A DNA stretch of 64,000 bases from Streptomyces sp. NBC_00271. Lineage in GTDB: Bacteria > Actinomycetota > Actinomycetes > Streptomycetales > Streptomycetaceae. The DNA lies in assembly GCF_036178845.1 (NCBI RefSeq), contig NZ_CP108070.1, positions 6,820,001 to 6,884,000 on the forward strand. The letters run 5' to 3'. Within the stretch, counting starts at the first letter, position 1. Each line of letters starts with the position of its first letter. The notes beneath the pieces are model-generated. The model made no database searches. It had not been told where the DNA came from and worked only from the letters and a program-made list of their open reading frames with translations. Positions 47,968 to 58,507 of the stretch are shown here, in pieces. The translations under genes and the position numbers were made by a program.

Positions 47968-49250
47968 CCGTCGGCTGGCTCCCCGCCCCCGTCGAGGAGC
48001 TCTTCGGCCCGGAGGCCACGGCCGAGGAGTCGTACGAGGTCCTGACGGTCGACGTACCGCCGACCGCCTGGCTCCCCGCCCTGGAGACCGCGCGCGACTC
48101 GCTGGGCTGCACCTACTTCGACTGGCTGAGCGCCGTCGACGAACCCGGCACGGGCTTCCGCGTCGCCGCGCACGTGGTGGCCCTGTCTCCCGTACGCCGT
48201 CTCCTCGTCCGTACGACCGTCCCGCACTCGGCACCCGTCCTGGCCACGGCGGTCTCCGTGTACGCCGGCGCCGGCTGGCACGAGCGCGAGACCCACGAGA
48301 TGTTCGGCGTCACCTTCGAGGGCCACCCGGGCCTCGACCCCCTTCTTCTCCCCGAGGGCTTCGAAGGCCACCCCCTCCGCAAGGACTTCGTCCTGGCCGC
48401 CCGCGTCGCCAAGGCCTGGCCCGGGGCGAAGGAGCCGGGGGAGTCCGATCACGGTGGCCCCAAGCGCCGCCAGATGCTTCCGCCCGGCGTACCCGACCCC
48501 AACGAATGGGGTCCCCTGAAGGGCCAACTCCCCCCGGCCCCCGCCCGCCCGGCGCGCGGAGCGGCCCGAGCCGCGGGCGACCGCCCGGTACGGCGGGCCC
48601 GCACGGCGGGCGAGGGCTCGGCGAGCCAGACCACCACCACCGGCGACACGGGAACCGGTCCCGCCGCCGGTGGCACCACTGCAACCGCTGCTGCCGCCGC
48701 CGGTGCGCAGGCCCCCACGTCCCCTCGCCGGGCGCGCAGCGCCAGCCAGGGCTCGGCCAGCCAGCAGACCGAGGCTTCGGCCGCCGACGAACAGGCGCCT
48801 TCGGCAGCCGCCCCCGCGGCCTCGGGGACCACCGAGCCGACGCCTCCCGCCGGCCCCCGCCGCACGCGCAGCGCGAGCCAGGGCTCGGCGACACAAAGGA
48901 CACAGGCCACGGAGCAGCAGCCCGCTGCCGCGGCGCCGCGCAGCTCCGACGCCCCTTGGCACCACGCCCGCCCCGCGTTCGACGAGCCGAAGCAGGAGCC
49001 GAAGCCGGAGCCGGAGCAGGCGCAGGAGTCGAAGCAGGAGCCGGAGTCCAGGTCGGAGTCGGAGCCGGGGGCCACCCCGGAGCCCGCGGCTGCCCCGAGT
49101 CCGGACCCCGAGGCCACCATGAAACCCCCGGCATCCCCCGAGCCGGACTCCGAGCCGGGCCCCGACTCGCACCCCGACTCCACCCCCGCTCCCGAAGACC
49201 CCACCACCGAAGACCCCACCCCCAGAAACCCAGCCGGAGGCACGCAGTGA
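47964..49250 (+). CDS. nuoC: NADH-quinone oxidoreductase subunit C, second cluster, with long disordered tail
   Basis: NuoC is a structural subunit of the quinone module. Residues 1-175 or so hold the 30-kDa-subunit fold, with the signature [20 protein letters not shown] and [15 protein letters not shown]. The last 240 residues are a low-complexity Ala/Thr/Pro/Glu tail. It repeats a basic/serine motif ([26 protein letters not shown]) and then Glu/Pro runs. In most organisms nuoC is followed by, or fused to, nuoD; here nuoH follows directly and the tail has no NuoD features. The tail function is unknown. Confidence 0.9.
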   Translation: MTVGWLPAPVEELFGPEATAEESYEVLTVDVPPTAWLPALETARDSLGCTYFDWLSAVDEPGTGFRVAAHVVALSPVRRLLVRTTVPHSAPVLATAVSVYAGAGWHERETHEMFGVTFEGHPGLDPLLLPEGFEGHPLRKDFVLAARVAKAWPGAKEPGESDHGGPKRRQMLPPGVPDPNEWGPLKGQLPPAPARPARGAARAAGDRPVRRARTAGEGSASQTTTTGDTGTGPAAGGTTATAAAAAGAQAPTSPRRARSASQGSASQQTEASAADEQAPSAAAPAASGTTEPTPPAGPRRTRSASQGSATQRTQATEQQPAAAAPRSSDAPWHHARPAFDEPKQEPKPEPEQAQESKQEPESRSESEPGATPEPAAAPSPDPEATMKPPASPEPDSEPGPDSHPDSTPAPEDPTTEDPTPRNPAGGTQ

Positions 49251-50215
49251 ACGACGCTCTCGACGTCGCCCTACGCCTCCTCGTCGTCTTCGTCGTGTTC
49301 CTGACGTTCCCCCTGATCGTCGGTCAGACCGAGCACAAGGTGATGGCCCACATGCAGGGCCGCCTCGGCCCGATGTACGCCGGCGGCTTCCACGGCTGGG
49401 CCCAACTCGTCGCGGACGGTGTGAAGTTCGCGCAGAAGGAAGACATCGTCCCCGCGGGTGCGGACCGCCGTATCTTCCAGCTCGCCCCCGCCGTCGCCCT
49501 TCTCCCGTACCTCCTCGTCCTCCTCGCCATCCCGATCGGCCCGGGTGAGGGCGCCGTCGGCCAGGTCGTCGACGCGGGCATCTTCTTCGTTCTCGCCGTG
49601 ATGGGCGTGGGCGTCCTCGGCTCGCTCATGGCGGGCTGGGCCTCGGCCAACAAGTTCTCCCTTCTCGGCGGCCTGCGCACCGCCGCGCAGCTCCTCGCGT
49701 ACGAACTCCCGATGCTGCTGACCGCCGCCTCCGTCGCGATGGCGGCCGGCACGGTCTCCCTGCCCGGCATCGTCGCCGCCTTCGAGTGGTGGTGGGTGCC
49801 CTGGCAGATCGTCGGCGCGGTCGTCTTCTTCGTGGCGGGCCTCGCCGAACTCCAGCGCCCGCCCTTCGACATGCCCGTCGCCGACTCGGAGATCATCTTC
49901 GGCGCGTACACCGAGTACACCGGCCTGCGCTTCGCGCTCTTCCTCCTCGCCGAGTACGCCGGAATCGTCGTCCTGTGCGGTCTGACCACCGTCCTCTTCC
50001 TGGGCGGCTGGCACGGCCCGTGGGGTGCCGACGGCCTCGGCTGGGTCTGGACCCTTCTGAAGACGGCCCTCCTCGCCTTCGTCGTGATCTGGCTGCGCGT
50101 CACCTACCCCCGCCTGCGCGAGGACCAGCTCCAGAAACTCTCCTGGACCCTCCTCGTCCCCCTCTCTCTCGCCCAGATCGCCCTCACCGGCATCGTCAAG
50201 GTGGTGATCTCGTAA
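49247..50215 (+). CDS. nuoH: NADH-quinone oxidoreductase subunit H, second cluster
   Basis: This is the second NuoH, 322 residues, close to the usual length and without the tail of the first copy. It has about eight helices, [20 protein letters not shown] and the quinone-channel signature [20 protein letters not shown]. The first copy has [20 protein letters not shown] there, so the two differ at this site. The start is GTG 49247, overlapping the nuoC stop. Confidence 0.95.
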   Translation: MNDALDVALRLLVVFVVFLTFPLIVGQTEHKVMAHMQGRLGPMYAGGFHGWAQLVADGVKFAQKEDIVPAGADRRIFQLAPAVALLPYLLVLLAIPIGPGEGAVGQVVDAGIFFVLAVMGVGVLGSLMAGWASANKFSLLGGLRTAAQLLAYELPMLLTAASVAMAAGTVSLPGIVAAFEWWWVPWQIVGAVVFFVAGLAELQRPPFDMPVADSEIIFGAYTEYTGLRFALFLLAEYAGIVVLCGLTTVLFLGGWHGPWGADGLGWVWTLLKTALLAFVVIWLRVTYPRLREDQLQKLSWTLLVPLSLAQIALTGIVKVVIS

Positions 50216-50217
50216 CC

Positions 50218-50937
50218 ATGGCTGAGCCTCTCCCGCCCACCCGTCCCCGCATTCCTGGCTCCGGACTCGCCAAGGGCCTGGCCGTCACCCTCCGCACGAT
50301 GACGAAGAAGACCGTCACCGCGCAGTACCCGGACGCCCAGCCCGAACTCCCGCCCCGCTCCCGCGGCGTCATCGGCCTGTTCGAGGAGAACTGCACGGTC
50401 TGCATGCTGTGCGCCCGCGAGTGCCCGGACTGGTGCATCTACATCGACTCCCACAAGGAGACGGTCCCGCCGGCCGCCCCCGGTGGCCGCGAGCGCAGCC
50501 GCAACGTCCTCGACCGCTTCGCCATCGACTTCTCCCTGTGCATGTACTGCGGTATCTGCATCGAGGTCTGTCCTTTCGACGCGCTGTTCTGGTCCCCGGA
50601 GTTCGAGTACGCGGAGACCGACATCCACGAACTCACCCACGAGCGCGACAAGCTCCGCGAGTGGATGTGGACGGTTCCGGCCCCGCCCGCCCTCGACCCC
50701 GGCGCCGAGGAACCGAAGGAACTGGCCGCCGCCCGCAAAACCGCCGACAAGCTCGCCGCCGAGGCAGCCACGGCAGCCGAACTCGCGGCGCAGACAGCCG
50801 AACAGGCTCCCCAGCCCGAACCCCCGGCCAGCGGCACGACTACGACCACAGGCACGACCGCGGGCACGACCACGGACCCGACCACGGGCACGCCCGAGCC
50901 CTCCAAGCCCTCCGACTTGCAGGACGGTGCGTCGTGA
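50218..50937 (+). CDS. nuoI: NADH-quinone oxidoreductase subunit I, second cluster
   Basis: This 239-residue ferredoxin-like subunit keeps both [4Fe-4S] motifs, C59/C62/C65/C69 and C108/C111/C114/C118. After residue 160 an Ala/Glu-rich then Thr/Gly/Pro-rich tail follows ([19 protein letters not shown]), absent from the first NuoI. The start ATG is two bases after the nuoH stop. Without nuoE, F and G beside it, its electrons must come from another donor or from the main operon's subunits. Confidence 0.94.
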   Translation: MAEPLPPTRPRIPGSGLAKGLAVTLRTMTKKTVTAQYPDAQPELPPRSRGVIGLFEENCTVCMLCARECPDWCIYIDSHKETVPPAAPGGRERSRNVLDRFAIDFSLCMYCGICIEVCPFDALFWSPEFEYAETDIHELTHERDKLREWMWTVPAPPALDPGAEEPKELAAARKTADKLAAEAATAAELAAQTAEQAPQPEPPASGTTTTTGTTAGTTTDPTTGTPEPSKPSDLQDGAS

Positions 50938-51605
50938 GCCTCGCAGCAGCCACGGCCGCCGCGGCGCGGGCCACGACCACCGCCGCCGAGAGCCACGGCT
51001 TCCTCTCCCCGACGGGCGTCGAGATCGCCTTCCTCCTCGTCGGCCTGGTCACTTTCGGCGCCGCGATCGTCACCGTCACCACCAAGCAGCTGGTGCACGC
51101 CGCCCTGTGGCTGGTGATGGCGCTCGGCGGCCTCGCCGTCGAGTACCTCCTGCTCACGGCCGAGTTCATCGCCTGGGTGCAGGTCCTCATCTACGTCGGC
51201 TCCGTCGTCGTCCTCCTTCTGTTCGGTCTGATGCTCACCAAGGCCCCGATCGGCCGCTCCCCGGACGCCGACTCGGGCAACCGCTGGGCCGCTCTCACCG
51301 TGGCCGTCGCCGCGGCCGCCGCCCTCGTCTGGGTGGTCGTGGACGCCTTCCGCACCACCTGGGTCGACCTGAAGGGCCCCGCCGCCGGCTCCACCGAGGT
51401 CACCGGAGCGAGCCTCTTCCAGAACTGGGTCCTCCCCTTCGAAGCCCTCTCCGTCCTCCTCCTCGCCGCCCTGGTCGGCGCGATCGTCCTCTCCCGCAAG
51501 GCGAAGGGGGACGCGACCACCCCCGCGAACGCGACCACCCCCGCGGGCACCGCCACCCCCTCGGGTGCCCAGAGCCGCCGGAGCGAGAAGGAAGGGACCC
51601 GCTGA
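50934..51605 (+). CDS. nuoJ: NADH-quinone oxidoreductase subunit J, second cluster
   Basis: This 223-residue membrane subunit has the NuoJ block [20 protein letters not shown] followed by [15 protein letters not shown]. It has about five hydrophobic helices and a short charged tail with Thr/Pro repeats ([18 protein letters not shown]). The start is GTG 50934, overlapping the nuoI stop as GTGA. The stop overlaps the nuoK ATG by one base. Confidence 0.93.
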   Translation: MSLAAATAAAARATTTAAESHGFLSPTGVEIAFLLVGLVTFGAAIVTVTTKQLVHAALWLVMALGGLAVEYLLLTAEFIAWVQVLIYVGSVVVLLLFGLMLTKAPIGRSPDADSGNRWAALTVAVAAAAALVWVVVDAFRTTWVDLKGPAAGSTEVTGASLFQNWVLPFEALSVLLLAALVGAIVLSRKAKGDATTPANATTPAGTATPSGAQSRRSEKEGTR

Positions 51606-52003
51606 TGCACCTCGCCTATCCCGCCGTGCTCTCCGCCCTCCTCTTCTGCACCGGCCTGTACGGAGTCCTCGCGCGCCGCAACGCGATCCTGGTCCTGATG
51701 TCCGTCGAGCTCATGCTCAACGCCGTCAACCTGAACCTCGTCGCCTTCGACGTCTGGCTCTCCAGGACCGCCCGCGACACGCTCCACTCCGGCCAGGCCC
51801 TGACCCTGTTCACCATCGCCATCGCGGCCGCCGAGATCGGTATCGGCCTGGCGATCGTCCTCGCCGTCTACCGGGGCCGCGGCACCTCGGACATCGACAA
51901 GCTCCGCGAGACCGCCGAGGGCCCCGTTCCGGACGGCTCCCACGGCGACGGCACCGAAGAAGCCCCCGTCACGGGAGACGAGAAGGCTGAGGCCACCGCG
52001 TGA
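51605..52003 (+). CDS. nuoK: NADH-quinone oxidoreductase subunit K, second cluster
   Basis: This 132-residue protein has three helices with [20 protein letters not shown] (buried Glu) and [20 protein letters not shown]. About 30 acidic residues follow the last helix, so it is longer than the first copy (99 residues). The ATG overlaps the nuoJ stop and the TGA overlaps the nuoL GTG. Confidence 0.94.
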   Translation: MHLAYPAVLSALLFCTGLYGVLARRNAILVLMSVELMLNAVNLNLVAFDVWLSRTARDTLHSGQALTLFTIAIAAAEIGIGLAIVLAVYRGRGTSDIDKLRETAEGPVPDGSHGDGTEEAPVTGDEKAEATA

Positions 52004-53991
52004 CCACGACCACCCTCGCCGTCCTCGTCCCCCTCCTTCCGTTCCTGGGCGCCGCTGCCGGACTCCTCCTCGGCCGCACGGCCCCCGGCTACGTCCGCCC
52101 CCTCGCGGTACTCCCGTCCCTCACCTCGCTCGTCCTCGCCGTACTGGTCGCCGTGCGCCAGGGCGGCGGCCAGGCCATCAACGCGGCCACCGAACTGACG
52201 CCCACCGGCTCGGTCCCGATCGAACTCGCCCTGCACATCGACGGCTTCGCCGCCCTCGTCGCCGTACTCGTCGGCGTCGTCGCCTCCTGCGTGCAGATCT
52301 ACTCGACGGGCTACCTGCGCGACGACCCGCGCTACCCCTCGTACGCCGCTCTCGTCTCCCTCTTCACCTCCGCGATGCTGCTCGTCGTCTACTCCGGCGA
52401 CCTGATCGTGCTCCTGGTCGGCTGGGAGGTCATGGGCATCTGCTCGTACTTCCTGGTCGGCCACTACTGGGAGACCCCCGAGGCCCGCGCCGCCTCGATC
52501 AAGGCCTTCCTGGTCACCAAACTCGGCGACGTCCCCTTCCTCATCGGTCTGTTCGCCCTAGGCACCGACGCCGGGTCCTTCCGCATCACCACGGTCCTCG
52601 GCACCGTCGCGAGCGGCGGACTGCACCATCCGACGCTGATCGCCCTGCTGCTCCTCGCCGGCGTGGCGGGCAAGTCGGCGCTGTTCCCGCTCCACACCTG
52701 GCTGCCCGACGCGATGGCGGGCCCGACACCCGTCTCCGCCCTGATCCACGCCGCGACGATGGTCGCCGCCGGTATCTACTTCGTCGCCCGGCTCCTCCCC
52801 GTCTTCCAGGCCTCCTCGGCCGCGATGGTGGTCCTCGCCGTCATGGCCGCCGTCACGATGGCGGGCTCGGCTCTCGCCGCACTCGCCCAGGACGACATCA
52901 AGCGGGTTCTCGCGTACTCGACGATCGGCCAGCTCGGCTACATGGCCGGCGCCCTCGCCGTCGGCGACCGCGGTGCCGCTGTCTTCCACCTCCTGTCCCA
53001 CGGCGCCTTCAAGGCGCTGCTGTTCCTCGCCGCCGGCGTGATCATCCACGCCTCCGGCACCAACTCGCTGGCCGTCATGTCCCGCATGACGGGCCTGCGA
53101 TCCCGCGTCCCCGACGCCTACTGGACGATGACCGTGGCGCTGCTCGCGCTCGCCGCGATCCCGCCGTTCAGCGGCTTCTTCTCCAAGGAGGCCGTCCTCG
53201 GCGCAGCCGAGCACGTCGCCACCGGCCACACCGAGCACGCCCCCGGCTCCGCGGGCTGGATCGTCCTCGTCGCCGGTCTGGTCACCGCCGTACTCACCGC
53301 CGCGTACGCGACCCGGCTGTGGCTGCTGGCCTTCCACGGCCGGGGCGTCGAGGCCCCCGACCACGGCAAGGAGCCGCGCAGCATGACCGTCGTGCTGTGG
53401 GTGCTCGCCGTCCCTTCCCTCGCTTTCGGGCTCGCGTACGGCCCACTGCCCGACTGGTTCGACGGCCGTGACCTGACACCGGTCCTCACCACCTCCGTCC
53501 TCGGCACGGGGCTCGCCCTGGTCGGCGGGATCGTCACCTACGGCGCCTGGCGGCACACCACCGCGCTGGCTCCCCGCGTGCCGATGGGCGCGGTCGTGGC
53601 CCACCCCGACGCCGAGCCCGCGCGGGTCGAGGCGGAGGCGATCGCCAGTCACGCGCCCGTGTTCGGAGACGTGGCCTACGCCCCAGACCCGGCGGATCCC
53701 GGACGGCTGCTGCTCGGCCCGCTGCACCGGCACGCGGCCGTCGGATTCCACCTCGACGCCGTGTACAACGTGCTGTTCGTCCGCCCCGTCCAGGCCGGAG
53801 CCGCACTCGTCCGGTTCCTCGACCGTGAGGTCGTCGACACCTACGTACGCGGTGCGGCCGCCCTACCCCGCCTGCTCGGCGCCGCCGTACGGCGCGCGCA
53901 GACCGGCAATGTGCAGACCTATGTGAGCGCGCTGCTCGCCGGCACCGTCGTCCTGGTGGTCGCCGCCCTCCTCGTCGCCACGGGAGCGTGA
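52000..53991 (+). CDS. nuoL: NADH-quinone oxidoreductase subunit L, second cluster
   Basis: This 663-residue antiporter-like subunit has [60 protein letters not shown] and [20 protein letters not shown], all family landmarks with the key membrane charges. The long C-terminal amphipathic helix is present. The start is GTG 52000. It is full length, which argues that this cluster is not a pseudo-operon. Confidence 0.95.
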   Translation: MTTTTLAVLVPLLPFLGAAAGLLLGRTAPGYVRPLAVLPSLTSLVLAVLVAVRQGGGQAINAATELTPTGSVPIELALHIDGFAALVAVLVGVVASCVQIYSTGYLRDDPRYPSYAALVSLFTSAMLLVVYSGDLIVLLVGWEVMGICSYFLVGHYWETPEARAASIKAFLVTKLGDVPFLIGLFALGTDAGSFRITTVLGTVASGGLHHPTLIALLLLAGVAGKSALFPLHTWLPDAMAGPTPVSALIHAATMVAAGIYFVARLLPVFQASSAAMVVLAVMAAVTMAGSALAALAQDDIKRVLAYSTIGQLGYMAGALAVGDRGAAVFHLLSHGAFKALLFLAAGVIIHASGTNSLAVMSRMTGLRSRVPDAYWTMTVALLALAAIPPFSGFFSKEAVLGAAEHVATGHTEHAPGSAGWIVLVAGLVTAVLTAAYATRLWLLAFHGRGVEAPDHGKEPRSMTVVLWVLAVPSLAFGLAYGPLPDWFDGRDLTPVLTTSVLGTGLALVGGIVTYGAWRHTTALAPRVPMGAVVAHPDAEPARVEAEAIASHAPVFGDVAYAPDPADPGRLLLGPLHRHAAVGFHLDAVYNVLFVRPVQAGAALVRFLDREVVDTYVRGAAALPRLLGAAVRRAQTGNVQTYVSALLAGTVVLVVAALLVATGA

Positions 53992-53997
53992 GCAGGC

Positions 53998-55575
53998 GTG
54001 ATCGATATCAGTGAATCCGTGATGCAGATTCTTCTCGCGTTGATCGTCGTCGGGCCGCTCATCGGCGCCGCCGCCGCGCTCCTGCCCGCGCCGCCCGGAC
54101 TGAAGGGGAAGTCACCGGACCAGGCCGTGCTGCGGCACGGCGTGATCGTCACCGGCGTGGTGCTCATCGCCACGATCGTCCTCGCGCTCGGCTTCGACCA
54201 CGACCACCCGTCAAAGATGCAGGCCACGACGGACATCAGCTGGATCCCCGCACTCGACGTGCGGATCCACCTCGGCATCGACGGCATTTCCCTCCCCCTT
54301 CTGGTCCTGACCGCGCTGCTGACCTTCCTCTGCGCGCTCTACAGCTACTTCAAGATGCCCGCGGGGCCGACCCCGAAGGCCTTCGTCGCACTGCTGCTCG
54401 TCCTCGAGTCCGGCACCCTCGCGACCTTCGCCGTCCTCGATCTGCTGCTGTTCTTCCTCGCGTTCGAGATGGTGCTCATCCCGATGTACTTCCTCATCGC
54501 CCGGTGGGGCGGTGCGCAGCGCCAGGCCGCGGCCTGGAAGTTCATCCTCTTCACACTGCTCGGTTCGGTCGTCATGCTGCTGGGCCTGCTCCTGATCGGA
54601 ATCAAGGCGGGCACATTCGACATGGTGGCACTCGCCACTGACAACGGCCGGTCGCTGACCACATCCGTGCAGGTCATCGCAGTTTTGGCGATCGGAATCG
54701 GGCTCGCGGTCAAGACGCCGATGTGGCCGCTGCACAGCTGGCTGCCGGACGCCCACACCGCCGCGCCCACCGTCGGCTCGGTCCTGCTGGCCGGTGTACT
54801 GCTGAAGATGGGTACGTACGGTTTCGTCCGGATTCTGCTGCCGATCGCGCCGGACGGGATGCACACCTTCGCCCCCTACCTCGCCGCCTTCGCCGTGGTC
54901 GGGATCATCTACGGATCCCTGGCCTGCCTGGCCCTCGCGAAACAGGGCGCGAAGGGCGATCTCAAGCGGCTCATCGCGTACTCGTCCGTCGGTCACATGG
55001 GATTCGTCCTGCTCGGCATCGCGACGATGACCCCGACCGGGGTGAACGGCGCGCTGTTCGCCAACATCGCCCACGGTCTCATCACCGGACTCCTCTTCTT
55101 CCTCGTCGGGGCGCTGAAGGACCGCACGGGCACCACCGACCTCGACACCCTCGCCGAGGGGACCGGCGCAGCGCTCTACGGCAAGGCTCCGCGTCTCGGC
55201 GGACTCCTCGCCTTCGCCGCCGTCGCCTCCCTCGGGCTTCCGGGCCTCGCCGGATTCTGGGGCGAGATGCTGGCTCTGTTCGGCGCGTTCAAACCCGCCG
55301 CCGACCTCAGCCGTCCCGCGTATCTGACGTTCATGGCGATCGCCGCCTTCGGCACGCTGCTCACGGCCGCGTACATGCTCGCCGTCGTACGCCGTGTGTG
55401 CATGGGCGAGACCCCGCGACAGGAGGCGCCGAAGCTCGCCGACGTCCAGAGCTACGAGTTCGCGGCCTGGACGCCGCTCGTAGCCCTCACCGTCGTCGCC
55501 GGTCTGTGGCCCAAGGCCCTCCTCGGCCTGACCGACCCGGCCGTACAGCAGCTCCTCGCAGGAGGCACCCGATGA
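53998..55575 (+). CDS. nuoM: NADH-quinone oxidoreductase subunit M, second cluster
   Basis: This 525-residue subunit has LLFFLAFEMVLIPMYFLIAR (membrane Glu), GLAVKTPMWPLHSWLPDAHT and LKRLIAYSSVGHMGFVLLGI. About 14 helices are predicted. The start is GTG 53998, six bases after the nuoL stop. The sequence differs clearly from the first NuoM, so this is an old duplication rather than a recent copy. Confidence 0.95.
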   Translation: MIDISESVMQILLALIVVGPLIGAAAALLPAPPGLKGKSPDQAVLRHGVIVTGVVLIATIVLALGFDHDHPSKMQATTDISWIPALDVRIHLGIDGISLPLLVLTALLTFLCALYSYFKMPAGPTPKAFVALLLVLESGTLATFAVLDLLLFFLAFEMVLIPMYFLIARWGGAQRQAAAWKFILFTLLGSVVMLLGLLLIGIKAGTFDMVALATDNGRSLTTSVQVIAVLAIGIGLAVKTPMWPLHSWLPDAHTAAPTVGSVLLAGVLLKMGTYGFVRILLPIAPDGMHTFAPYLAAFAVVGIIYGSLACLALAKQGAKGDLKRLIAYSSVGHMGFVLLGIATMTPTGVNGALFANIAHGLITGLLFFLVGALKDRTGTTDLDTLAEGTGAALYGKAPRLGGLLAFAAVASLGLPGLAGFWGEMLALFGAFKPAADLSRPAYLTFMAIAAFGTLLTAAYMLAVVRRVCMGETPRQEAPKLADVQSYEFAAWTPLVALTVVAGLWPKALLGLTDPAVQQLLAGGTR

Positions 55576-57071
55576 GCTCCCTGGTCCAGTCCGTCGACTG
55601 GCTCGCGATCGCGCCGCCCACCCTCGCCGCGGTCGTCGGACTCGTCGTGCTCGTCGCCGACCTCTTCATCGGAGAGGAGAAGAAGGCGGTACTCGGCTGG
55701 GTGTCGGTGGCGGGGCTCGCCGCGTCCGCACTCCTGTTGCTGCCCCTCCGGGACGGCGACCGCGCCACCTTCTGTCTGACGGGCGACGCGCACGCCTGTA
55801 GCTACACAGCGGACCGCTTCACCCTCGTCATCCAGTTCCTGGTCCTCGGCGGCGCGCTCCTGGCAGCACTGCTGTCGGTCACGGCCCTGAAGGACGCCAA
55901 CAAAGACCTCCCCGAAGGGGAGTTCTGGTTCCTGTTGCTCTCCTCGGCCGCGGGCGCCGCCCTGCTGCCCGCCTCCCGCGACCTCGCGACACTCATCGTC
56001 GCCCTCGAAGTCGCCTCACTGCCCGCCTTCGCACTCGTCGGCATCAAACGCGGCGACAAGAAGTCCTCCGAGGCGGCCCTGAAGTTCTTTCTGTCCTCCG
56101 TCACCGCGACCGCCGTCAGTCTCATGGGCGTCAGCTTCATCTACGCGACGACCGGCAGCCTCTACCTGACCCAGATCGCGGACAAGATCCAGCACGTCGA
56201 CGGACAGTTCCACACCCTCGCCCAGGCGGGCGTCGTCCTCACCCTCGTCGGCTTCGCCTTCAAGACGGCCGCCGTGCCCTTCCACTTCTGGGTGCCCGAC
56301 ACCTACGTAGGGGCGCCTTTGCCGATCGCCGCCTACTTGTCGGTCGTCGGCAAGGCGGTCGGCTTCTCCGGCCTGATCCTCGTCACCGTCGTCGCCCTCC
56401 CTTCGTACGGGGACGTCTGGGGCCCGGCGCTCGCCGTGCTGGCCGCCCTCACCATGACCGTCGGCAACGTCGGCGCCCTGCGCCAGCAGGCCACACGCGC
56501 GTACAGCGCGGTCCGCCTGCTCGCCTGGTCCTCCGTCGGCCAGGCCGGCTACCTCCTGGTCCCGATCGCGTCCGCCGCCTACTCCAAGGACGCCGACAAG
56601 GCCATCGGCTCCACCGTCGCGTACGCGCTGATGTACGCGGTGGTGAACCTCGGCGCCTTCGCCGTGGCCGCCCTCGTCGCCCGTACGAGCCCCCTGAACC
56701 GCATCAGCGACTACCGGGGCCTGTACGCGAGGAGCCCCCTGTCCGCGCTGATCCTCGGCTTCTTCCTGCTCTGCCTCGCGGGACTGCCGCCGGGCATCAT
56801 CGGGCTCTTCGCCAAGGTCACCGTCTTCGCGGCGGCCGTCGACGCGGGGCTCGGCTGGCTGGCCGTGGTCATGGCCGTCAACGTCGTGATCGCGCTCTTC
56901 TACTACCTCCAGTGGACGACCCTGCTCTTCCGAGCCCCCGAGGGGGAGTCCGAGAAGCACCGCGTCCCGGCACCGCTGACCGCCGCGATCGCCCTGACGG
57001 CCGTCCTGGGCATCGCTCTCTCCGGAGCACCTCAGCTGGTCCTGCGCTTCTCCGCGACCGGCCTGTTCTGA
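55572..57071 (+). CDS. nuoN: NADH-quinone oxidoreductase subunit N, second cluster
   Basis: This 499-residue subunit closes the second nuo cluster. It has LIVALEVASLPAFALVGIKR (membrane Glu), FKTAAVPFHFWVPDTYVGAP and LLAWSSVGQAGYLLVPIASA. ATG 55572 overlaps the nuoM stop as ATGA. A 168-base gap with no strong hairpin separates it from htpX. Confidence 0.94.
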   Translation: MSSLVQSVDWLAIAPPTLAAVVGLVVLVADLFIGEEKKAVLGWVSVAGLAASALLLLPLRDGDRATFCLTGDAHACSYTADRFTLVIQFLVLGGALLAALLSVTALKDANKDLPEGEFWFLLLSSAAGAALLPASRDLATLIVALEVASLPAFALVGIKRGDKKSSEAALKFFLSSVTATAVSLMGVSFIYATTGSLYLTQIADKIQHVDGQFHTLAQAGVVLTLVGFAFKTAAVPFHFWVPDTYVGAPLPIAAYLSVVGKAVGFSGLILVTVVALPSYGDVWGPALAVLAALTMTVGNVGALRQQATRAYSAVRLLAWSSVGQAGYLLVPIASAAYSKDADKAIGSTVAYALMYAVVNLGAFAVAALVARTSPLNRISDYRGLYARSPLSALILGFFLLCLAGLPPGIIGLFAKVTVFAAAVDAGLGWLAVVMAVNVVIALFYYLQWTTLLFRAPEGESEKHRVPAPLTAAIALTAVLGIALSGAPQLVLRFSATGLF

Positions 57072-57167
57072 GAGCGTCACCCGGACCGTCACCCGGACGG
57101 TCCACGTGTGCTGTCGCGCGCACAAGGGAACTAGTGCTCCTCGCCTGGCGTTGACCAGTGCGGGAGG

Positions 57168-57185
57168 TTCCACTGAAAAGTGGAA
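57168..57185. promoter_or_regulatory. Inverted repeat upstream of htpX
   Basis: TTCCACT-GAAA-AGTGGAA is a perfect 7-bp inverted repeat, 55 bases before the htpX start. It could be a regulator site or a small RNA hairpin with a GAAA loop. Confidence 0.45.
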
Positions 57186-57239
57186 GCAAGGTATCAGCAA
57201 GCAAAGGGTTCCCCTGCCGCACCACTTGGAGGGCGTACC

Positions 57240-58103
57240 GTGCACCGCCGGCACAATGGGCTCAGGACCGCCGTACTCCTCGGGGGACTGTCCGCACTCA
57301 TCATCGTCATCGGCAGCTTCTTCGGGCGTACCGGCCTCGTCGTCGCGCTGTTCATCGCGATCGGGACGAACGCGTACGCGTACTGGAACAGCGACAAACT
57401 GGCTCTACGCGCGATGCGCGCACGCCCGGTGAGCGAATTCGAGGCCCCGGCCCTGTACCGCATCGTCCGGGAGCTCTCGACCCAGGCCCGCCAGCCCATG
57501 CCGCGCCTGTACATCTCACCGACCGAAGCGCCGAACGCGTTCGCGACGGGGCGCAACCCGCGCAACGCGGCGGTGTGCTGCACCGAGGGAATCCTGCGCA
57601 TCCTGGACGAACGCGAGCTGCGCGGCGTCATCGGCCACGAGCTCAGCCATGTCTACAACCGCGACATCCTGATCTCGTCGGTCGCGGGCGCCCTCGCCTC
57701 CGTGATCATGTTCCTGGTGAATTTCGCCTGGCTGATCCCGATCGGCCGTTCGAACGACGACGAGGGCCCCGGCATCCTCGGCATGTTGCTGATCATGATC
57801 CTGGGTCCGCTCGCCGCGTCCCTCATCCAGCTGGCCATCAGCCGCTCCAGGGAGTACGAGGCGGACGCGTCCGGCGCCCAGCTCACCGGCGACCCCCTCG
57901 CCCTCGCCAGTGCCCTGCGCAAGCTCGACGCGGGCACCAAGCAACTGCCGCTGCCTCCCGAGCCGCGCATCGAGACCGCGAGCCACATGATGATCGCCAA
58001 CCCCTTCCGCCCGGGCCAGGGAATGTCGAAGATGTTCTCCACGCACCCGCCGATGGCGGAGCGCATCGCCCGGCTCGAGCAGATGGCAGGTCGCCAGCAA
58101 TGA
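57240..58103 (+). CDS. htpX: Membrane-bound zinc protease HtpX
   Basis: HtpX is an M48 membrane metalloprotease that helps remove damaged membrane proteins. The 287-residue protein has two N-terminal helices, the zinc motif [11 protein letters not shown] (HELSH at 133-137) and [13 protein letters not shown] with the third ligand near E205. Two further helices lie between them. GTG 57240 is chosen because GGAGGG lies six bases upstream and the peptide then starts [15 protein letters not shown], as in other streptomycetes. The stop overlaps the YccF gene. Confidence 0.93.
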   Translation: MHRRHNGLRTAVLLGGLSALIIVIGSFFGRTGLVVALFIAIGTNAYAYWNSDKLALRAMRARPVSEFEAPALYRIVRELSTQARQPMPRLYISPTEAPNAFATGRNPRNAAVCCTEGILRILDERELRGVIGHELSHVYNRDILISSVAGALASVIMFLVNFAWLIPIGRSNDDEGPGILGMLLIMILGPLAASLIQLAISRSREYEADASGAQLTGDPLALASALRKLDAGTKQLPLPPEPRIETASHMMIANPFRPGQGMSKMFSTHPPMAERIARLEQMAGRQQ

Positions 58104-58492
58104 AGACAATCCTGAACGTCATTTGGCTCGTCCTGAGCGGCTTCTGGCTTTTCCTCGGCTACTTGGCCGCCGGCGTGCTGCTGTGTATCACCATCATCGG
58201 CATCCCGTTCGGCATCGCGGCCTTCCGTATCGGCGTCTACGCCCTGTGGCCCTTCGGCTATACGACGGTGGAGCGCCGCGACGCGGGCGCCCCCTCCTGC
58301 GTCGGCAATGTCCTGTGGCTGATCCTCGCGGGCTGGTGGCTCGCCCTCGCCCACATCGTCACCGGCATCCTGCTGTGCATCACGATCATCGGCATCCCGT
58401 TCGGCATCGCCAACTTCAAGCTCATCCCGGTCTCGTTGCTCCCGCTGGGCCGCGAAATCGTCCGCACGGACGAGCCGTTCGCCACGCGCTGA
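58100..58492 (+). CDS. YccF-domain membrane protein
   Basis: This 130-residue protein contains two YccF (DUF307) units: [18 protein letters not shown] near residue 25 and [18 protein letters not shown] near residue 90, each followed by a short basic or aromatic segment. Function is unknown. The ATG overlaps the htpX stop (ATGA), so the two are co-translated and may act together in membrane quality control; that is inference. Confidence 0.88.
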   Translation: MKTILNVIWLVLSGFWLFLGYLAAGVLLCITIIGIPFGIAAFRIGVYALWPFGYTTVERRDAGAPSCVGNVLWLILAGWWLALAHIVTGILLCITIIGIPFGIANFKLIPVSLLPLGREIVRTDEPFATR

Positions 58493-58507
58493 CGGGGCGG
58501 CGCGGGG

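Noticed and set aside
48480..49250. NuoC2 tail as a hidden NuoD
   Set aside because: NuoD is over 380 residues with conserved quinone-site motifs; the tail is low-complexity and has none.
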